From Deltaproteobacteria bacterium (lineage in GTDB: Bacteria; Desulfobacterota; Desulfarculia; Adiutricales; Adiutricaceae), in assembly GCA_031263525.1 (NCBI GenBank), contig JAISFP010000100.1, positions 1 through 38,706 of the forward strand: a DNA stretch of 38,706 bases, read 5' to 3'. Both the position numbers and the translations under genes were made by a program. Positions within the stretch are counted from its first letter, which is position 1, and each line of letters starts with the position of its first letter. Below the pieces are notes generated by a model. The model was not told where the DNA came from and did not search any database. It was given only the letters and a program-made list of their open reading frames with translations. Positions 17,959 to 28,114 of the stretch are shown piece after piece.

Positions 17959-18104
17959 TGCATGGAAAATAAGCAACACATGGAAAATCGGGTATGAACG
18001 GAAAATCGGCAATGCACGGAAAATCGGCAATGCACAAAAATCGAAAATTCATGGAAATTCGAGAATTCATGGAAATTCGAGAATTCATGGAAAATCAAGA
18101 AAAG
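17959..18104. repeat. 18-bp tandem repeat, about eight degenerate copies
   Basis: Units such as ACGGAAAATCGGCAATGC (17998 and 18016) and ATGGAAATTCGAGAATTC (18051 and 18069) follow one another with an 18-20-bp period from about 17959. Two subtypes are visible, each locally duplicated, which suggests stepwise slippage. The array lies just beyond the terminator of the minus-strand PilY1-type gene. Confidence 0.7.
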
Positions 18105-18180
18105 CTAGAGACCAAAGATAATATTGAACACCCAAAGCAACAAAAAATTTAAGAAATGAAAGAAAGGCAAGAACAAGAAA

Positions 18181-18208
18181 GGGCGGCCACCGTTCTCGAT
18201 GGCCGCCC
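18181..18208 (-). terminator. Rho-independent-type terminator of the first PilY1-like gene
   Basis: GGGCGGCCA (18181-18189) and TGGCCGCCC (18200-18208) form a perfect 9-bp stem with a 10-base loop. Read on the minus strand the stem is followed by a T-rich run (TTTCTTGTTCTTGCC), about 60 bp after the stop codon at 18267. Confidence 0.75.
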
Positions 18209-18266
18209 CTGAAGAAAAAGCCGCCGGGATGCGCGGGAGATCCCGGCGGCGGGCGAGCTGATCCGG

Positions 18267-21200
18267 CTAGAGATCCTTGACCATCTCGTCGCCTGTGAGC
18301 TTGAAGCCGGTGTTCAGGGCCTCCTTCCATGAAATCTGCCGGCTTATCGGCAGTTCGGACGCCGGGATGAATATCGACCTGGTGCTGGCGTCCTCGGCGG
18401 AGGCCGAGACGGTCGTCCCGGAGGCCGACGTCACCACGTACGCCTCGGTGGGCTTTCCCTTGCCTACCCCGACGGCCCCCGAGATGGCCGCCTGCGGCGC
18501 CTGGGGGTTCTTGGGGTTCTGGAGCGAGCTCTGCGAGTCGGGCGAGAAGAGATGCGCCGTGGAAGGCTGCGGAAGCCCGGTGAAGGTGTCCACCAGGTAG
18601 AGGTAGCCGTCCCCGCTGTCGCCGCATCCGCCGGCCCTGGGCTCGAAGCTCGTGAACGCCGTGAGGCTCCTGCCGCTCGAGAGGACGACGAACTTGGGCT
18701 GGGTCAGGACCATCTCGTAGGCATGCCTCTGGCCGGGGTAGACGGCGTTGCCTATGTCAAGCGCCCTCCTGTAGCCTATGAGGGCAGAGCTCCTGAGCTG
18801 GGCGGAGACCCTGGCGTAGGTCGTGTGGCCTGAACCGGAGCCGGAAAGGTTCGGCGTGGCCGTCACCCCTGAGACGGAGCCGTTGGCGTAGACCCTGTAG
18901 CCCGAGACGTCCAGGATTCTCGACGAATCGGAAGTGCGGTCGCTGAAGGTCATGAATCCGGCCGCGTTCAGCTCCTCCTTGATGCCGTAGAGGTACTGGA
19001 CGTGGTTCTCCTCGCATGCCGGGTTAGGCTTCGAGGCGCAGGGGAGCACGTCGTCGGTCCCCCAGACCTTTCCCGTCCCGAAGACGACCCAGAGGTTTCC
19101 CGAAGCGTCGTAGGCGGAGTTCACGGCGCCCGTGACGGGCCTCCCCGTGTCGATGAGCCTCCTCAGCTCCCAGGCGGAGACCGGGAGCGGCTTGCCGGAG
19201 GAGTCGGCGGTCTGGAGGCGGTAGACCGCCCCCGTGTCCGTGCCGTCCGCCGCGTTCCTGGACACGGTGAGCCCGTAGTAGAGGGCGTGGTTGTCCCAGG
19301 GGGCCTTGCGGATCTGGGCCACGGGGAGGAAGGGGTTGTTGAAGAAGGAGCGCGGCTCGGCGACGGTCAGGAACCCCGGCGACGACATCGCCGGGTGGGG
19401 CGCGCCGGTCTCCGCGTCGAGGACTATGAGCCTCGCGTGCTGGTCGCTGTAGCCGCTGTAGGGCGAGTCGGAGCCGAACAGCACGCCGGCCCGCCTGCCG
19501 CCGGCGGCGGGGACGGGGACGTCGGTCGCCGGCCCGGTAGGGAGGACCACGTACCACCTGCCGCCCGAGGACAGGGTGGAGGGGAGCCCCACTGTGAGCC
19601 CGAGCTCCCGCGTGCTGTAGCGCCAGAGGAGGACGGGATCCTTTTCCGGGTCGGTTATGTCGAGGGCGAAGACTTCGGAGAAGTAGTGCTCGGCCCCGGC
19701 CGCGGCGGCGTCCGGCGTCTCGACGGGCCGCCCGCCCAGCCTGAGGCCCCCTATCAGGACCGTCCTCCAGCTGCCGCTGATCTGGATGTCGCTCACGAGC
19801 GGCTTCTGGTCGACGTAGTAGGAGTGGCTGTAGTAGGGATCGGGGAGCCAGCGCAGGTGCGGGAGCACCGACGCCGGTATGAAGGACCAGACCTCGGCGC
19901 CCCGCTCGTGGGCGACGGACCTGCCGTCGCTCTCGGCGAACGACATGGCGCCCTTGGAGAGGATGGTGGGGAACCCGACGTTGACCGCGTGGAGCATGCC
20001 GTCGTTGGCGCCGAAATAGACCATCTGGCGGCGGCCTGCCAGAGACGTCACGTAGCCCGAGTAGCTCCTGTCGCCGTAAAGCAGGTCGAAGGCGCTGGAC
20101 GGGGTGCTCACGAGTATCGGCTTGGAGTTTATGACGTCGCCGAGCCGCCAGACCACCTGGCCGCCTCCCTGCTTCCAGGGGTCGCCCACCGTGCGGGACC
20201 GCCAGCCCTTGACCTCGATGCCGTAAATCCACTCGACGAGGTTCCGCGCGGCCTGCGCCGGGGTCATGGAGCCCGGGAGCGATTCCCGGTAGTTGGGATG
20301 GATCATGAGCCTCTCCAGCTCGGCAAGGCTGTCGTGCCAGAACACGCGGAGCTCGGGGGCGGGCCGGGAGGGCGTGGGCGGCGCCTCGTAGAGGATCCGC
20401 CTGCGCCCGTCCGAGAGGGACGCCGCGGAGCCTGCGGGCCTGGGCCCCCGGGCGAGCCTGCCTGAGTCGAGGTGGGCCAGCCAGCTGCCGGTGTCGAAGA
20501 GCGGCTCGATCCTGTGGACGGCGAGGTAGGGGTGGTCCCTCGAGACGGAGGGGTGGCGCCTGGCGTCCGGCATGAGCGCGAGGCTGTTGGTGCCCCTGGG
20601 ATCGTAGCACCTGGAGACGTAGTCCCCGTACTCGTAGCACCTGGGCGGGTCGGTGTTCTTGTGGCTCAGGCTGTTGAAGGTGACGACGAAGTCCCCCCTG
20701 TCGGCGCTGCCGTTGACCGTGCTGAGGATGCCGTCATGGTCGTTGTCCTCGCGCAGGTTTCCCCACTTGTCGAGAAACAGGCCGAAGACGGAGCCCACCC
20801 ACCTCACCTGCCGCCCGGGATCGCCCGGGTCGGTGTAGACGGGGTAGTAGATGCTCTGGACCGACACCCCGCCCCCCAGGACCGTGTCGATGGAGGCGGC
20901 CGAGGCGGTGGAGGTCGAGATGGACCGGGCTATCTCGCGGAAGACCGCGTCAAGCCTCTCGGGGAGTTCCGAGACGTTGGTCGGCTGGAAGTAGGTCTTC
21001 GGCTTCCCGTCGTCGCCCTCCCACTCGCCCGGGTCTGGCAGGCCGTTCCGGTTGTAGTCGGTGAAGCCCCCGTACTTGGCCGCCAGGTACAGGGGGTTGG
21101 GCAGGTAGTTTCCCGCCTTCGACGGGTCGCGGTCGAACTCGAAGGTCCTCCAGACCTTCTCATTGACGGAGTCGGGCGTGCCCAGCGGGTGATGGATGGC

Positions 21201-24080
21201 ATGCACGTCCGTGAAGCAGTTGGACCCGCTGTGGGTCGCGGAGTCGACGCCGTATCCCTTCGGCCAGTTGCACGAGGGGGGCGTGCCGAACTTGGGTATG
21301 GCCGGGCCGCCCTTGAAGTTGCTGCGTCCGGTGTCCATGTATATCCCGTCGTGGGTGCTGCCGGCGATGGTGTAGCCGGTCATCATGCGCTTGTCGATGT
21401 GGACGGCAACTTTCCACTGGCCGTTTATGAGGCCGGCCACCTCGCCGGGCTCGATCGTGAACTTCGAGCCGTTCTGCGGGTCGCGGAAGGTCCAGTACTT
21501 CCCGCCCCTGGCCTTGAGCGCTCCGGATATCCAGTCGGCCTTGAAATACTGCTTCTTCTGGGCGGCGGTGGGATTCGCCGGCATTGTCTCCGACATGTCG
21601 TAGGATGCCGTTCCGGTCTTGGAGGTCTGCCGGTCTGAGAGGAGCTCGAAGACGTGCTCGACTATGATGTCGGCGTCCCAGTTGGAGCCGAAGTCCTGCT
21701 TGCTGTAGGCGATGGACTGGGCCTCGTAGTTCACCCTGACCGTGACGCTGTAGGGCGTTCCCCGCGAGTCGGTCTTCCAGTCGAGGACGTAGTAGTTCAT
21801 CACTTCCAGGAGGCGGTTGTAGTTGGTGTAGACGTCCGTCTCGCTCATGGCGACGGGCAGGATCTCAATCCTCCTGGCGGGCTTGCCGTCGGGGCCGTAG
21901 AGGGGGAAGTTGAGCGGCGGGAAGGTCGGTGTCAGCGTGACGGCGTACACGTCAATGCCCAGCTCTTCGGAGCCCGGAGGAGAGAAGTTGTGGGTGTGCG
22001 CGAAGTGCGCCACCGCCGACGCGCTGTAGGTGCCCTCGAAGGAGGCGCGGTTGGGGCAAATCCCGTTAACGTCGGCGAGGGTGGATATCGGCTTGGGGGA
22101 GCAGTCACCCCAGATCATCTGGTCCTTCTGGTGGGCTTTGGCGCTGTACATGTCCGCCGCCCCGAAGCCGGGATGCCTTGCCCAGTAGAAAAGCCTCCCG
22201 CCCCGGCCGAAGCCCTCGTGGTCGGTTATCGTCTGGAGGTAGCGCCCCATGTCGAAGGCGTCCGGCAGGCCCTGCTGGACGGCCGGCGGGTGCGCCGACA
22301 GCGGCCGGGCCGTCAGGCCTCCGACAGTGTTGACACCGTGGTCGCCGTCGAAGTCCGTCTCGGCCTCGGCTATGAGGACTATGATGGGCCTGGCGCACTC
22401 GGCCGAGGGGATGGCGGGCAGGGCGCTCCAGCTTTTGTAGAGCGTGAGCTTCATTTCGGGGAAGCTGTCCCGCTCGGAATGCTTGGGGACGAAGTCGACC
22501 GTGGGCTGGACGGAGGACTGGGTCAGGCTCGGCTCGGCGAGCCTCGCGAAGTAGCGCACGCCCTCGTAGAGAAGCTCACCCACCGGGTTGCCCCAGCTGG
22601 TGGCCGTGGTGTACTCGCCGCCGTAGGTGGGGCTGCCGGCTATGACGAGGCCCTCTATCGACTGGATGAGCCCGCCGCGGGTGAAGATTCCGGTCTGGAC
22701 GTCCACGGACGCCGAGAGATCGTCTATGTGCGCCCTCAGAACCCCGCCCTTGCGCCTGGTGTATTCCCCCGGCCCGTCCTTGGCGTCGTAACCCGACCCC
22801 CTCAGGTCGTAGGAGCCTGTCATGAGCCCGAAAAGCATCTGCCCGTGCTCGCCGTTCTGCTGCAGGAGCCCGGAAGGCTTGAGGTTCCCGTTGGGGTAGG
22901 CGCGGCAGGACTCGCCCGACGGAGCGCCGGTCCTGGCGCAGACGTGGACCTGGACCACGAGCTCCCTTATCCGTCTCTGGGCGGCCGCGGTGAGAGTGTC
23001 GCGCGTGGAGGGGTTGGGCGACTGGTTGAGCGCCCAGTCGAAGTAGCGTCCCCCGGTCGAGCTGGTGGCCCCCTGCACCTTCTTCTTCCAGACGTTCCCG
23101 CCCGCGTCCAGGATGTACTGGATCAGGGGGAAATGCCCCGCGCCCTGGCTGGCTGACTTGTTCCGGACCCTCACGAAGAAGTGCGCCGTTCCCGGAACGG
23201 GCTTGGGGAAAGGCGTGTACTTGGAGATGTCGAAGTAGTTGGTGTTACGGCTCTCCTCGGCCCACCGGTCGTCCGAGAGCACGTCCGTCCCCCAGGTGTG
23301 CGCGTCCCGCGGCACGAGCGAGCTCTGGAGCCGGGTCAGGTTGTCGGTGTCGATCGTGCGGTGCCCGCCGTAGAGGATCTTGCGGATCACGTCCATCCGG
23401 GTCGCCGAGACGAAGTTGAGCCAGTTCCCGCTGTACAGCCCGCCCTCGAAGGAGTGCGGGCTGTTGCAGACGCCTATCTTCTCACCGGTCCTGTAGTGCG
23501 ACGCCCTGGCGGCCCTGATGCCGGCCCTCCTGACGGAGTCCGGGCGGGCGGCGTCCAGGGCGGCCTGCGACTGGTCCTCCCTCGCGGGCCCGGCTGGGAC
23601 GAAGTGTTCGTCCTTCTTCGCCCTGTCCTCGGCGCCGGGCACACCCCGCGAGTAGGCGTAGCAGGTAGCGCTGTCGAAGTAGCCGTAATACACGACCGAA
23701 GGGTTGTAGCCCGTGTCCGGCAGCCCGTCCTCGTCCATGTCAGAAAAGTTGTTGTAGGCCTGCTGGAACAGCTTGTGATCCTTGGACAGGACAAGGAGCA
23801 CCCTGGGCACCGTGCGGCCCGAGCTCGTGATCGGGCTGTTCTGGTAATTCAGGGCTTCGGGAGAGCTTGCCGCCGGTGCCGGGGAAGCCGCCGACGCGAG
23901 AAGGATCGCGAACGCCGACAGGACGGCAGCTGCCGTCCCGGACAGGGAGGGGCCGGGCAGGGCCTTGCCGGGCGTGGCCGGGCAAGCGGCACGGGGCGCG
24001 TTTCCGGCGTGACCGGGAAGGCGCGCGGGAGACTTGCGGCTGCTGGCGCAGCGCGGCGTTTCGGGGTCCAGGCGATTCAT
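18267..24080 (-). CDS. PilY1-like protein with PilC-type beta-propeller domain (paralog 1)
   Basis: A 1937-residue exported protein. The chosen ATG (24080) has AGAAAGGA seven bases upstream; an in-frame ATG at 24140 lacks this. A long basic leader precedes a hydrophobic signal segment (about 46-68). The mature protein opens with SPEALNYQNSPI. DxDxDG-type loops that could bind calcium occur at about 115 (DMDEDGLPD), 1008 (DYNRNGLPD) and 1113 (DNDHDGIL). The C-terminal third carries the PilC/PilY1 propeller: GDVINSKPILV, VYFGANDGMLHAVN (about 1353), EVWSFIPASVLPHL, WRTVLIGGLRLGG and FALDITDP. Family members sit at type IV pilus tips and govern adhesion, twitching and retraction. It is longer than typical PilY1 (about 1000-1200). 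No minor pilin genes adjoin it, which is unusual. A second, closely related gene lies 6.7 kb upstream. Confidence 0.9.
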   Translation of the reverse strand: MNRLDPETPRCASSRKSPARLPGHAGNAPRAACPATPGKALPGPSLSGTAAAVLSAFAILLASAASPAPAASSPEALNYQNSPITSSGRTVPRVLLVLSKDHKLFQQAYNNFSDMDEDGLPDTGYNPSVVYYGYFDSATCYAYSRGVPGAEDRAKKDEHFVPAGPAREDQSQAALDAARPDSVRRAGIRAARASHYRTGEKIGVCNSPHSFEGGLYSGNWLNFVSATRMDVIRKILYGGHRTIDTDNLTRLQSSLVPRDAHTWGTDVLSDDRWAEESRNTNYFDISKYTPFPKPVPGTAHFFVRVRNKSASQGAGHFPLIQYILDAGGNVWKKKVQGATSSTGGRYFDWALNQSPNPSTRDTLTAAAQRRIRELVVQVHVCARTGAPSGESCRAYPNGNLKPSGLLQQNGEHGQMLFGLMTGSYDLRGSGYDAKDGPGEYTRRKGGVLRAHIDDLSASVDVQTGIFTRGGLIQSIEGLVIAGSPTYGGEYTTATSWGNPVGELLYEGVRYFARLAEPSLTQSSVQPTVDFVPKHSERDSFPEMKLTLYKSWSALPAIPSAECARPIIVLIAEAETDFDGDHGVNTVGGLTARPLSAHPPAVQQGLPDAFDMGRYLQTITDHEGFGRGGRLFYWARHPGFGAADMYSAKAHQKDQMIWGDCSPKPISTLADVNGICPNRASFEGTYSASAVAHFAHTHNFSPPGSEELGIDVYAVTLTPTFPPLNFPLYGPDGKPARRIEILPVAMSETDVYTNYNRLLEVMNYYVLDWKTDSRGTPYSVTVRVNYEAQSIAYSKQDFGSNWDADIIVEHVFELLSDRQTSKTGTASYDMSETMPANPTAAQKKQYFKADWISGALKARGGKYWTFRDPQNGSKFTIEPGEVAGLINGQWKVAVHIDKRMMTGYTIAGSTHDGIYMDTGRSNFKGGPAIPKFGTPPSCNWPKGYGVDSATHSGSNCFTDVHAIHHPLGTPDSVNEKVWRTFEFDRDPSKAGNYLPNPLYLAAKYGGFTDYNRNGLPDPGEWEGDDGKPKTYFQPTNVSELPERLDAVFREIARSISTSTASAASIDTVLGGGVSVQSIYYPVYTDPGDPGRQVRWVGSVFGLFLDKWGNLREDNDHDGILSTVNGSADRGDFVVTFNSLSHKNTDPPRCYEYGDYVSRCYDPRGTNSLALMPDARRHPSVSRDHPYLAVHRIEPLFDTGSWLAHLDSGRLARGPRPAGSAASLSDGRRRILYEAPPTPSRPAPELRVFWHDSLAELERLMIHPNYRESLPGSMTPAQAARNLVEWIYGIEVKGWRSRTVGDPWKQGGGQVVWRLGDVINSKPILVSTPSSAFDLLYGDRSYSGYVTSLAGRRQMVYFGANDGMLHAVNVGFPTILSKGAMSFAESDGRSVAHERGAEVWSFIPASVLPHLRWLPDPYYSHSYYVDQKPLVSDIQISGSWRTVLIGGLRLGGRPVETPDAAAAGAEHYFSEVFALDITDPEKDPVLLWRYSTRELGLTVGLPSTLSSGGRWYVVLPTGPATDVPVPAAGGRRAGVLFGSDSPYSGYSDQHARLIVLDAETGAPHPAMSSPGFLTVAEPRSFFNNPFLPVAQIRKAPWDNHALYYGLTVSRNAADGTDTGAVYRLQTADSSGKPLPVSAWELRRLIDTGRPVTGAVNSAYDASGNLWVVFGTGKVWGTDDVLPCASKPNPACEENHVQYLYGIKEELNAAGFMTFSDRTSDSSRILDVSGYRVYANGSVSGVTATPNLSGSGSGHTTYARVSAQLRSSALIGYRRALDIGNAVYPGQRHAYEMVLTQPKFVVLSSGRSLTAFTSFEPRAGGCGDSGDGYLYLVDTFTGLPQPSTAHLFSPDSQSSLQNPKNPQAPQAAISGAVGVGKGKPTEAYVVTSASGTTVSASAEDASTRSIFIPASELPISRQISWKEALNTGFKLTGDEMVKDL

Positions 24081-24650
24081 CGTGAATCCTTTCTCGGGCT
24101 GTTCCTGCCGGCCTGGTCCAGGTCCGGCGTGACGGGGCATGACGGGGGCCGGTCAGGCGGCCGGCATGCCCCTCGCGTGACGGGGCGGAAGTTCAGGGCC
24201 AGTCGCGGTTCCCGGAGGCGGTTTCCGAATCGTTCCGGACGATGCCCTGCGGTGCCGGGCGGAGCCGCACACGGTGCCGGCCATCCGTCATTCGGGAGTC
24301 GAGGGAGGCAATGCGCGGAACGCGGTCAGGCCGGCCTGCCCGACGTGTCGAGGCCGGGCTGAAAAGGGCAGCCGGATCATTTGAAGTCGTGATGCTGGAC
24401 GGCGCACGGACGCCGGTCTGGCGGTCACGAACGGGACTGTTCCCCGCGGACAATCAAAAGGACGGGCAAGCTGACAAAGCCGGTCGGTACCGCCTGTTCA
24501 GGATGCTGCTCTCAAACTTCGGACGGCACGGCTCCAGGATATTCGGAACGGTTCAGATTCGTGCCATGCCTCAGGCGCTGTCACGTGATACGGCATATGG
24601 ATGATGAGGGGAATGCTCGCAGGTACCGACCGGTCGACCTTGTGCGGCAC
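24081..24650. other. Upstream region of the first PilY1-like gene; no gene seen
   Basis: GC-rich with many CCGG words. I looked for a sigma54-type GG-N10-GC element on the minus strand and for a convincing sigma70 pair and found neither. Open frames on the plus strand show no domain. Confidence 0.3.
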
Positions 24651-26200
24651 AGTGCAGCTTAACAGGCAAGAATTAACTCGACATTAATTCTGAAAATTAT
24701 AAAAGCAATATTGATGCCATTTGCTATTATAAACGATATATAAAATTTATTTTTATGTTTAATTTTTTAAAAAGACATTTTAGATATATCTAAGATTGAT
24801 GGACGAACGACGTCATATTTCAAGAACAGGACGATACTTGCTGGAAAATTTATTGACGGACATGGCATGCATTGTCGTAACGGGCATGCCGAATTCAATT
24901 CAGCGGAACGGTAAAAGCCGCAGCCGTCAAAATGATATTGACAGCATCCTGACAACCGAAGTGCCAACCGGCAACTCTATTGGCAGATTAGTTGGCGGTT
25001 CAGTTGGCTTCAAGGAAGATGCCCATGTCGTGACTCCCGATTCCGCATCCTTTGAGAATCACTGAAATCACTTTCGAGTTGTATTCTGGCATATGTAAAA
25101 TCGACATTTAACGCGCATGACACGCGCCGTGAACATGACGCGCATGACACACTTAATGATTATGGAACAGAAGCTACCATTGCGCAAAAAAAATACGCTA
25201 CCGATACTCCCGGACAACATGTGTCGCTTCGGCTTGAACAGAATAAGACTGGTACTCAGCTGCGGAAAACTGGCTGACGTTCCGCTGTGAACCCTCACGA
25301 CCAAACCAAACTGGCGCATGGTCGTATTCCAGTACCTGACAGATGTCAAAAATGACAACGCAGGCGATTCATCTCCTGAGCGACAGAGCATGAAATATTC
25401 GAAATTAACAAATATTCTGAGTAACCTCACTATTAGGACTGTCAAATATTCAAAAAAAGGTATTCGAAAGATTTTTTGCCATTTCCAGCTTGACATTTTT
25501 ATCATATGAGTCAACTGCTTAGGAAGAACATATGTCAAATAGTCAGCATTATAAAAAAAAAATTACGATAAAAATTAATTATACGATTTGTAATATAGTA
25601 TAATTTATTTAAATTTATAACAATTTAATTATTGATAATAATACTATACAAAGCCAAATAATGATTGTTAGAAACTAAAATTTTACAATGTCATAATTTG
25701 AAATATAAAGTTAACGAAGAAATTGACAAAAAAATATTAAATAATATGCGAAACTATTCAGAGAACAATTTCTGTGTAAAAAATTGTTATAATATTTGAA
25801 TTTATGGTTTGATAACATGGTACAAAATTATTTATATATATTGAAATAATATACTATATTAAATAAATTATAAAAAATTATTTTTTGATACATAATCAAA
25901 TTTTAAACAAAAAATATTTTTCATCTTGTTAACAACATAGTAAAAATTATTACGAACAATTATATTATGGCAAATATTTTTGGAGAAGCTTAGCCAAAAA
26001 ATATTATACAATAATCAATCTGAATTTAATACATTCTTGACAGACAAGATGTTAAATTGTTAAAAATTTTAACTACATAAAAGACGATAATATATTTTTA
26101 TTGTTTGTTTATAAAATTATGTAGAAAATTTAAAATTATGTAGAAATAGTATTATATTTTGGCATCTATTATATTTGAAATGGTTTATGGAAATATCCGA
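24651..26200. other. AT-rich block of about 1.5 kb, no supportable gene
   Basis: The block is strongly AT-rich at 24660-24790 and 25540-26200, with a moderate-GC island at 24800-25500. A plus-strand frame of 88-89 codons (24796 or 24799 to 25065) and a minus-strand frame at 25068-25538 lie in the island. Neither has a ribosome-binding site or recognisable domain. The island could be a remnant of transferred DNA. I saw no DnaA-box cluster that would mark an origin. Confidence 0.3.
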
Positions 26201-26269
26201 AAAAATTATTTCTGCCCGATTGACTGATGTGTAAATGGCCTGAGTCCAGAACGGGCAGGAAGTCCGCTG

Positions 26270-27600
26270 GTGACTTGCCGGAAATAAGGACAGGACGCAA
26301 CCGGAAACGAAAGTGGCAGACGGAAGGAAGACCGCAGATGGTCGGCCACGCAAGGTAACCGCGGGTTCCCGGAAAATACACCGGCAGAGAATAGGGAAGA
26401 CCCAGGTACCTGGCCAGGCATGGCGACGCGAGGTTGCCGGAACCGACTCAGAAAGGGGGCAGGTGCAAGGCAGAATGTTTGACTGGCATCGTGACCGGGA
26501 ATGGACAGAACGGACACGGCCAAAAGGAAGGCAGGCCGGCGAAGTCTGGCTGGAAATGGCTGCCGGGGAAAACGGAACCGACTCTGGCAAGTGGCCAACA
26601 GGCTGCCGAAGGGTGGCCAGGCGCTGTCTCCCTGCGTAGCCAGAATCGACGCAGGCAAATGGAGGGAGTTGTAACGGACACTGGTCAGAAATGTCTGCAG
26701 GATGTTGCCGGAATCGACTCGGGCAGGGGGCATGCACAAAGCAGGATGTTGGCCAGGCAGCCGACTGATGGTTGCAGGAACCGTAAAGGGCAAGGACGGA
26801 ATAACGGCCACGGACTGGCCAGGAAGGCGACCGCTGGTTGCGGGTCCAGTCACTGGCCAGGGGCAGGCACAGCTCTGGACGTTGGCCAGGTAGCCGGCCG
26901 CAGGTTGCAGGATCAGTCTCAGGCAAACTCAGGCACAGGGCTAAATGTTGGCTAGGAAGCCGACCGAAGGTATTGCGAGTTCGGTTAAATGTTATAATTT
27001 TGGCTATCGTTCCAGGGGTCAGAAATCAGTGCAAGAACCCAGATCTGGCATCTCTTTGCCATGACTCGCTCCCATAATGTGGGAAAAGATTTCAACATTT
27101 TCAAATATTTGTCCGGAAGCGTAATGGCAGGACCTGTCACTGGCCAGGGCAGGCACAGCGCTGAATGTTGGCCAGGCAGCCGACCGAAGGTAGCGGGCCC
27201 TGTCACTGGCCAGGGCAGGCACAGCGCGGGATGTTGGCCAGGCAGCCGACCGAAGGTTGCAGGTGCCTTCACAGGCCAGAGGCAGTCGCTCAGCCGGAGA
27301 CCTGCCAGGCAGCCGACCGCTGCTTGCAGGTGCTTCACAGGCCAGGGGCAGGCACTCAGCCGGAGACTGGCCAGAAATGATTACCCGTGGAAGCTAAAAA
27401 CCTCTCAGAGATGGAGCTGACACACAGCCATAGACTGGCCAGATTGCCGACCGTGGGTAAACGGAACCGAATCAGGCAATGGGCTGAAAGACAGCAGGAT
27501 GTTGGCAGGGAATGGCTACCGTGGGTAGCCGGAACAGACTCAGGCAAGTGGCAGTCGGACCGACGGAGACTGGCCAAGGCAAGGAAGTCGGAAGTCGACG
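26270..27600. repeat. 66-bp degenerate minisatellite, roughly 15-20 units, split by a 154-bp insertion
   Basis: A TGGCCAGG-type core recurs at 26344, 26412, 26484, 26548, 26615, 26683, 26751, 26817, 26884, 26950, then 27170, 27236, 27303, 27369, 27437, 27503 and 27572, nearly always 66-68 bp apart. Better conserved units read TTGGCCAGGCAGCCGACCG, GGTTGCAGG, GTCACTGGCCAGGGCAGG. Frames are open on both strands because 66 is a multiple of three, yet no protein is recognisable. Confidence 0.8.
26972..27125. mobile_element. Precise 154-bp insertion within the 66-bp array
   Basis: Array anchors at 26950 and 27170 are 220 bp apart, which is 66 plus 154. The flanks CCGACCGAAGGT and GGCAGGACC rejoin into an ordinary unit if 26972-27125 is removed. 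The insert is AT-richer. It starts ATTGCGAGTTCGG and ends CCGGAAGCGTAAT, whose reverse complement ATTACGCTTCCGG makes an imperfect inverted repeat, continuing into TTAAATGTT / ACAAATATT. No coding capacity is present. A non-autonomous mobile element is the simplest reading; the target duplication is not resolved. Confidence 0.6.
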
Positions 27601-27719
27601 GAACAGACACATGAAAAAGTCTGGCAGGCCGCCGGAGTCCGGACGGGAATGGCAACAGGGAGTTGCCGGTCCTATGGCAGGACAAGGGCAAGGGGCGGCC
27701 GGAACTGAAGTTTGGCAGG

Positions 27720-27960
27720 ACAAGATGAGCAGAGGTGGTGCCAGGCAGACCGGTGGATCGGTGTTGCCGGGTAGACAAGAGGTTCGGTGTTACCGGGATG
27801 CTCGGGGTATCGGTGTGACCGGGACAGAACGGATGGACCGGCATAAATCGGTGGACTGAAGGGGCCGGGAGGACAGGGGAAGAACGGATGGACCGGCAGG
27901 TATCGAAGGGCTGAAGGCGCTGGGAGGACCGGGGCAGAACGGCTGGACCGGCAGGAATCG
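27720..27960. repeat. 55-bp tandem repeat, about three copies, with preceding GGTGTTACCGGG-type repeats
   Basis: GAACGGATGGACCGGCA recurs at 27827, 27882 and 27937 (one substitution in the last), exactly 55 bp apart. Each is followed by ATCG and a GGGAGGACAGGGG-like stretch. Between 27750 and 27825 shorter repeats GATCGGTGTTGCCGGG, GTTCGGTGTTACCGGG and TATCGGTGTGACCGGG occur. The period rules out coding. Confidence 0.75.
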
Positions 27961-28114
27961 GACCAAACTTTCGCAGACTCATTATTCGTTCACAACAATG
28001 GCTTTCCAAATCGACCCAGTGGCCTAGGAAATGTGACGAATGGCCTTCCCAAGCCTTCCCTGTGAACTGAGATCTTTTTATGGCAATCCTAAATTGGGCG
28101 ACATTGATTAGGTT

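Noticed and set aside
24796-25065. Small plus-strand gene of about 88 codons
   Set aside because: It has no ribosome-binding site, no recognisable domain and lies in anomalous AT-rich DNA, so it could not be supported.
25540-26200. Possible replication origin in AT-rich DNA
   Set aside because: I saw no cluster of TTATCCACA-type DnaA boxes and no dnaA, repA or parAB gene nearby.
26117-26926. Minus-strand frame of 269 codons in the 66-bp array
   Set aside because: Frames on both strands are equally open and show the array period. There is no domain and no conserved start.
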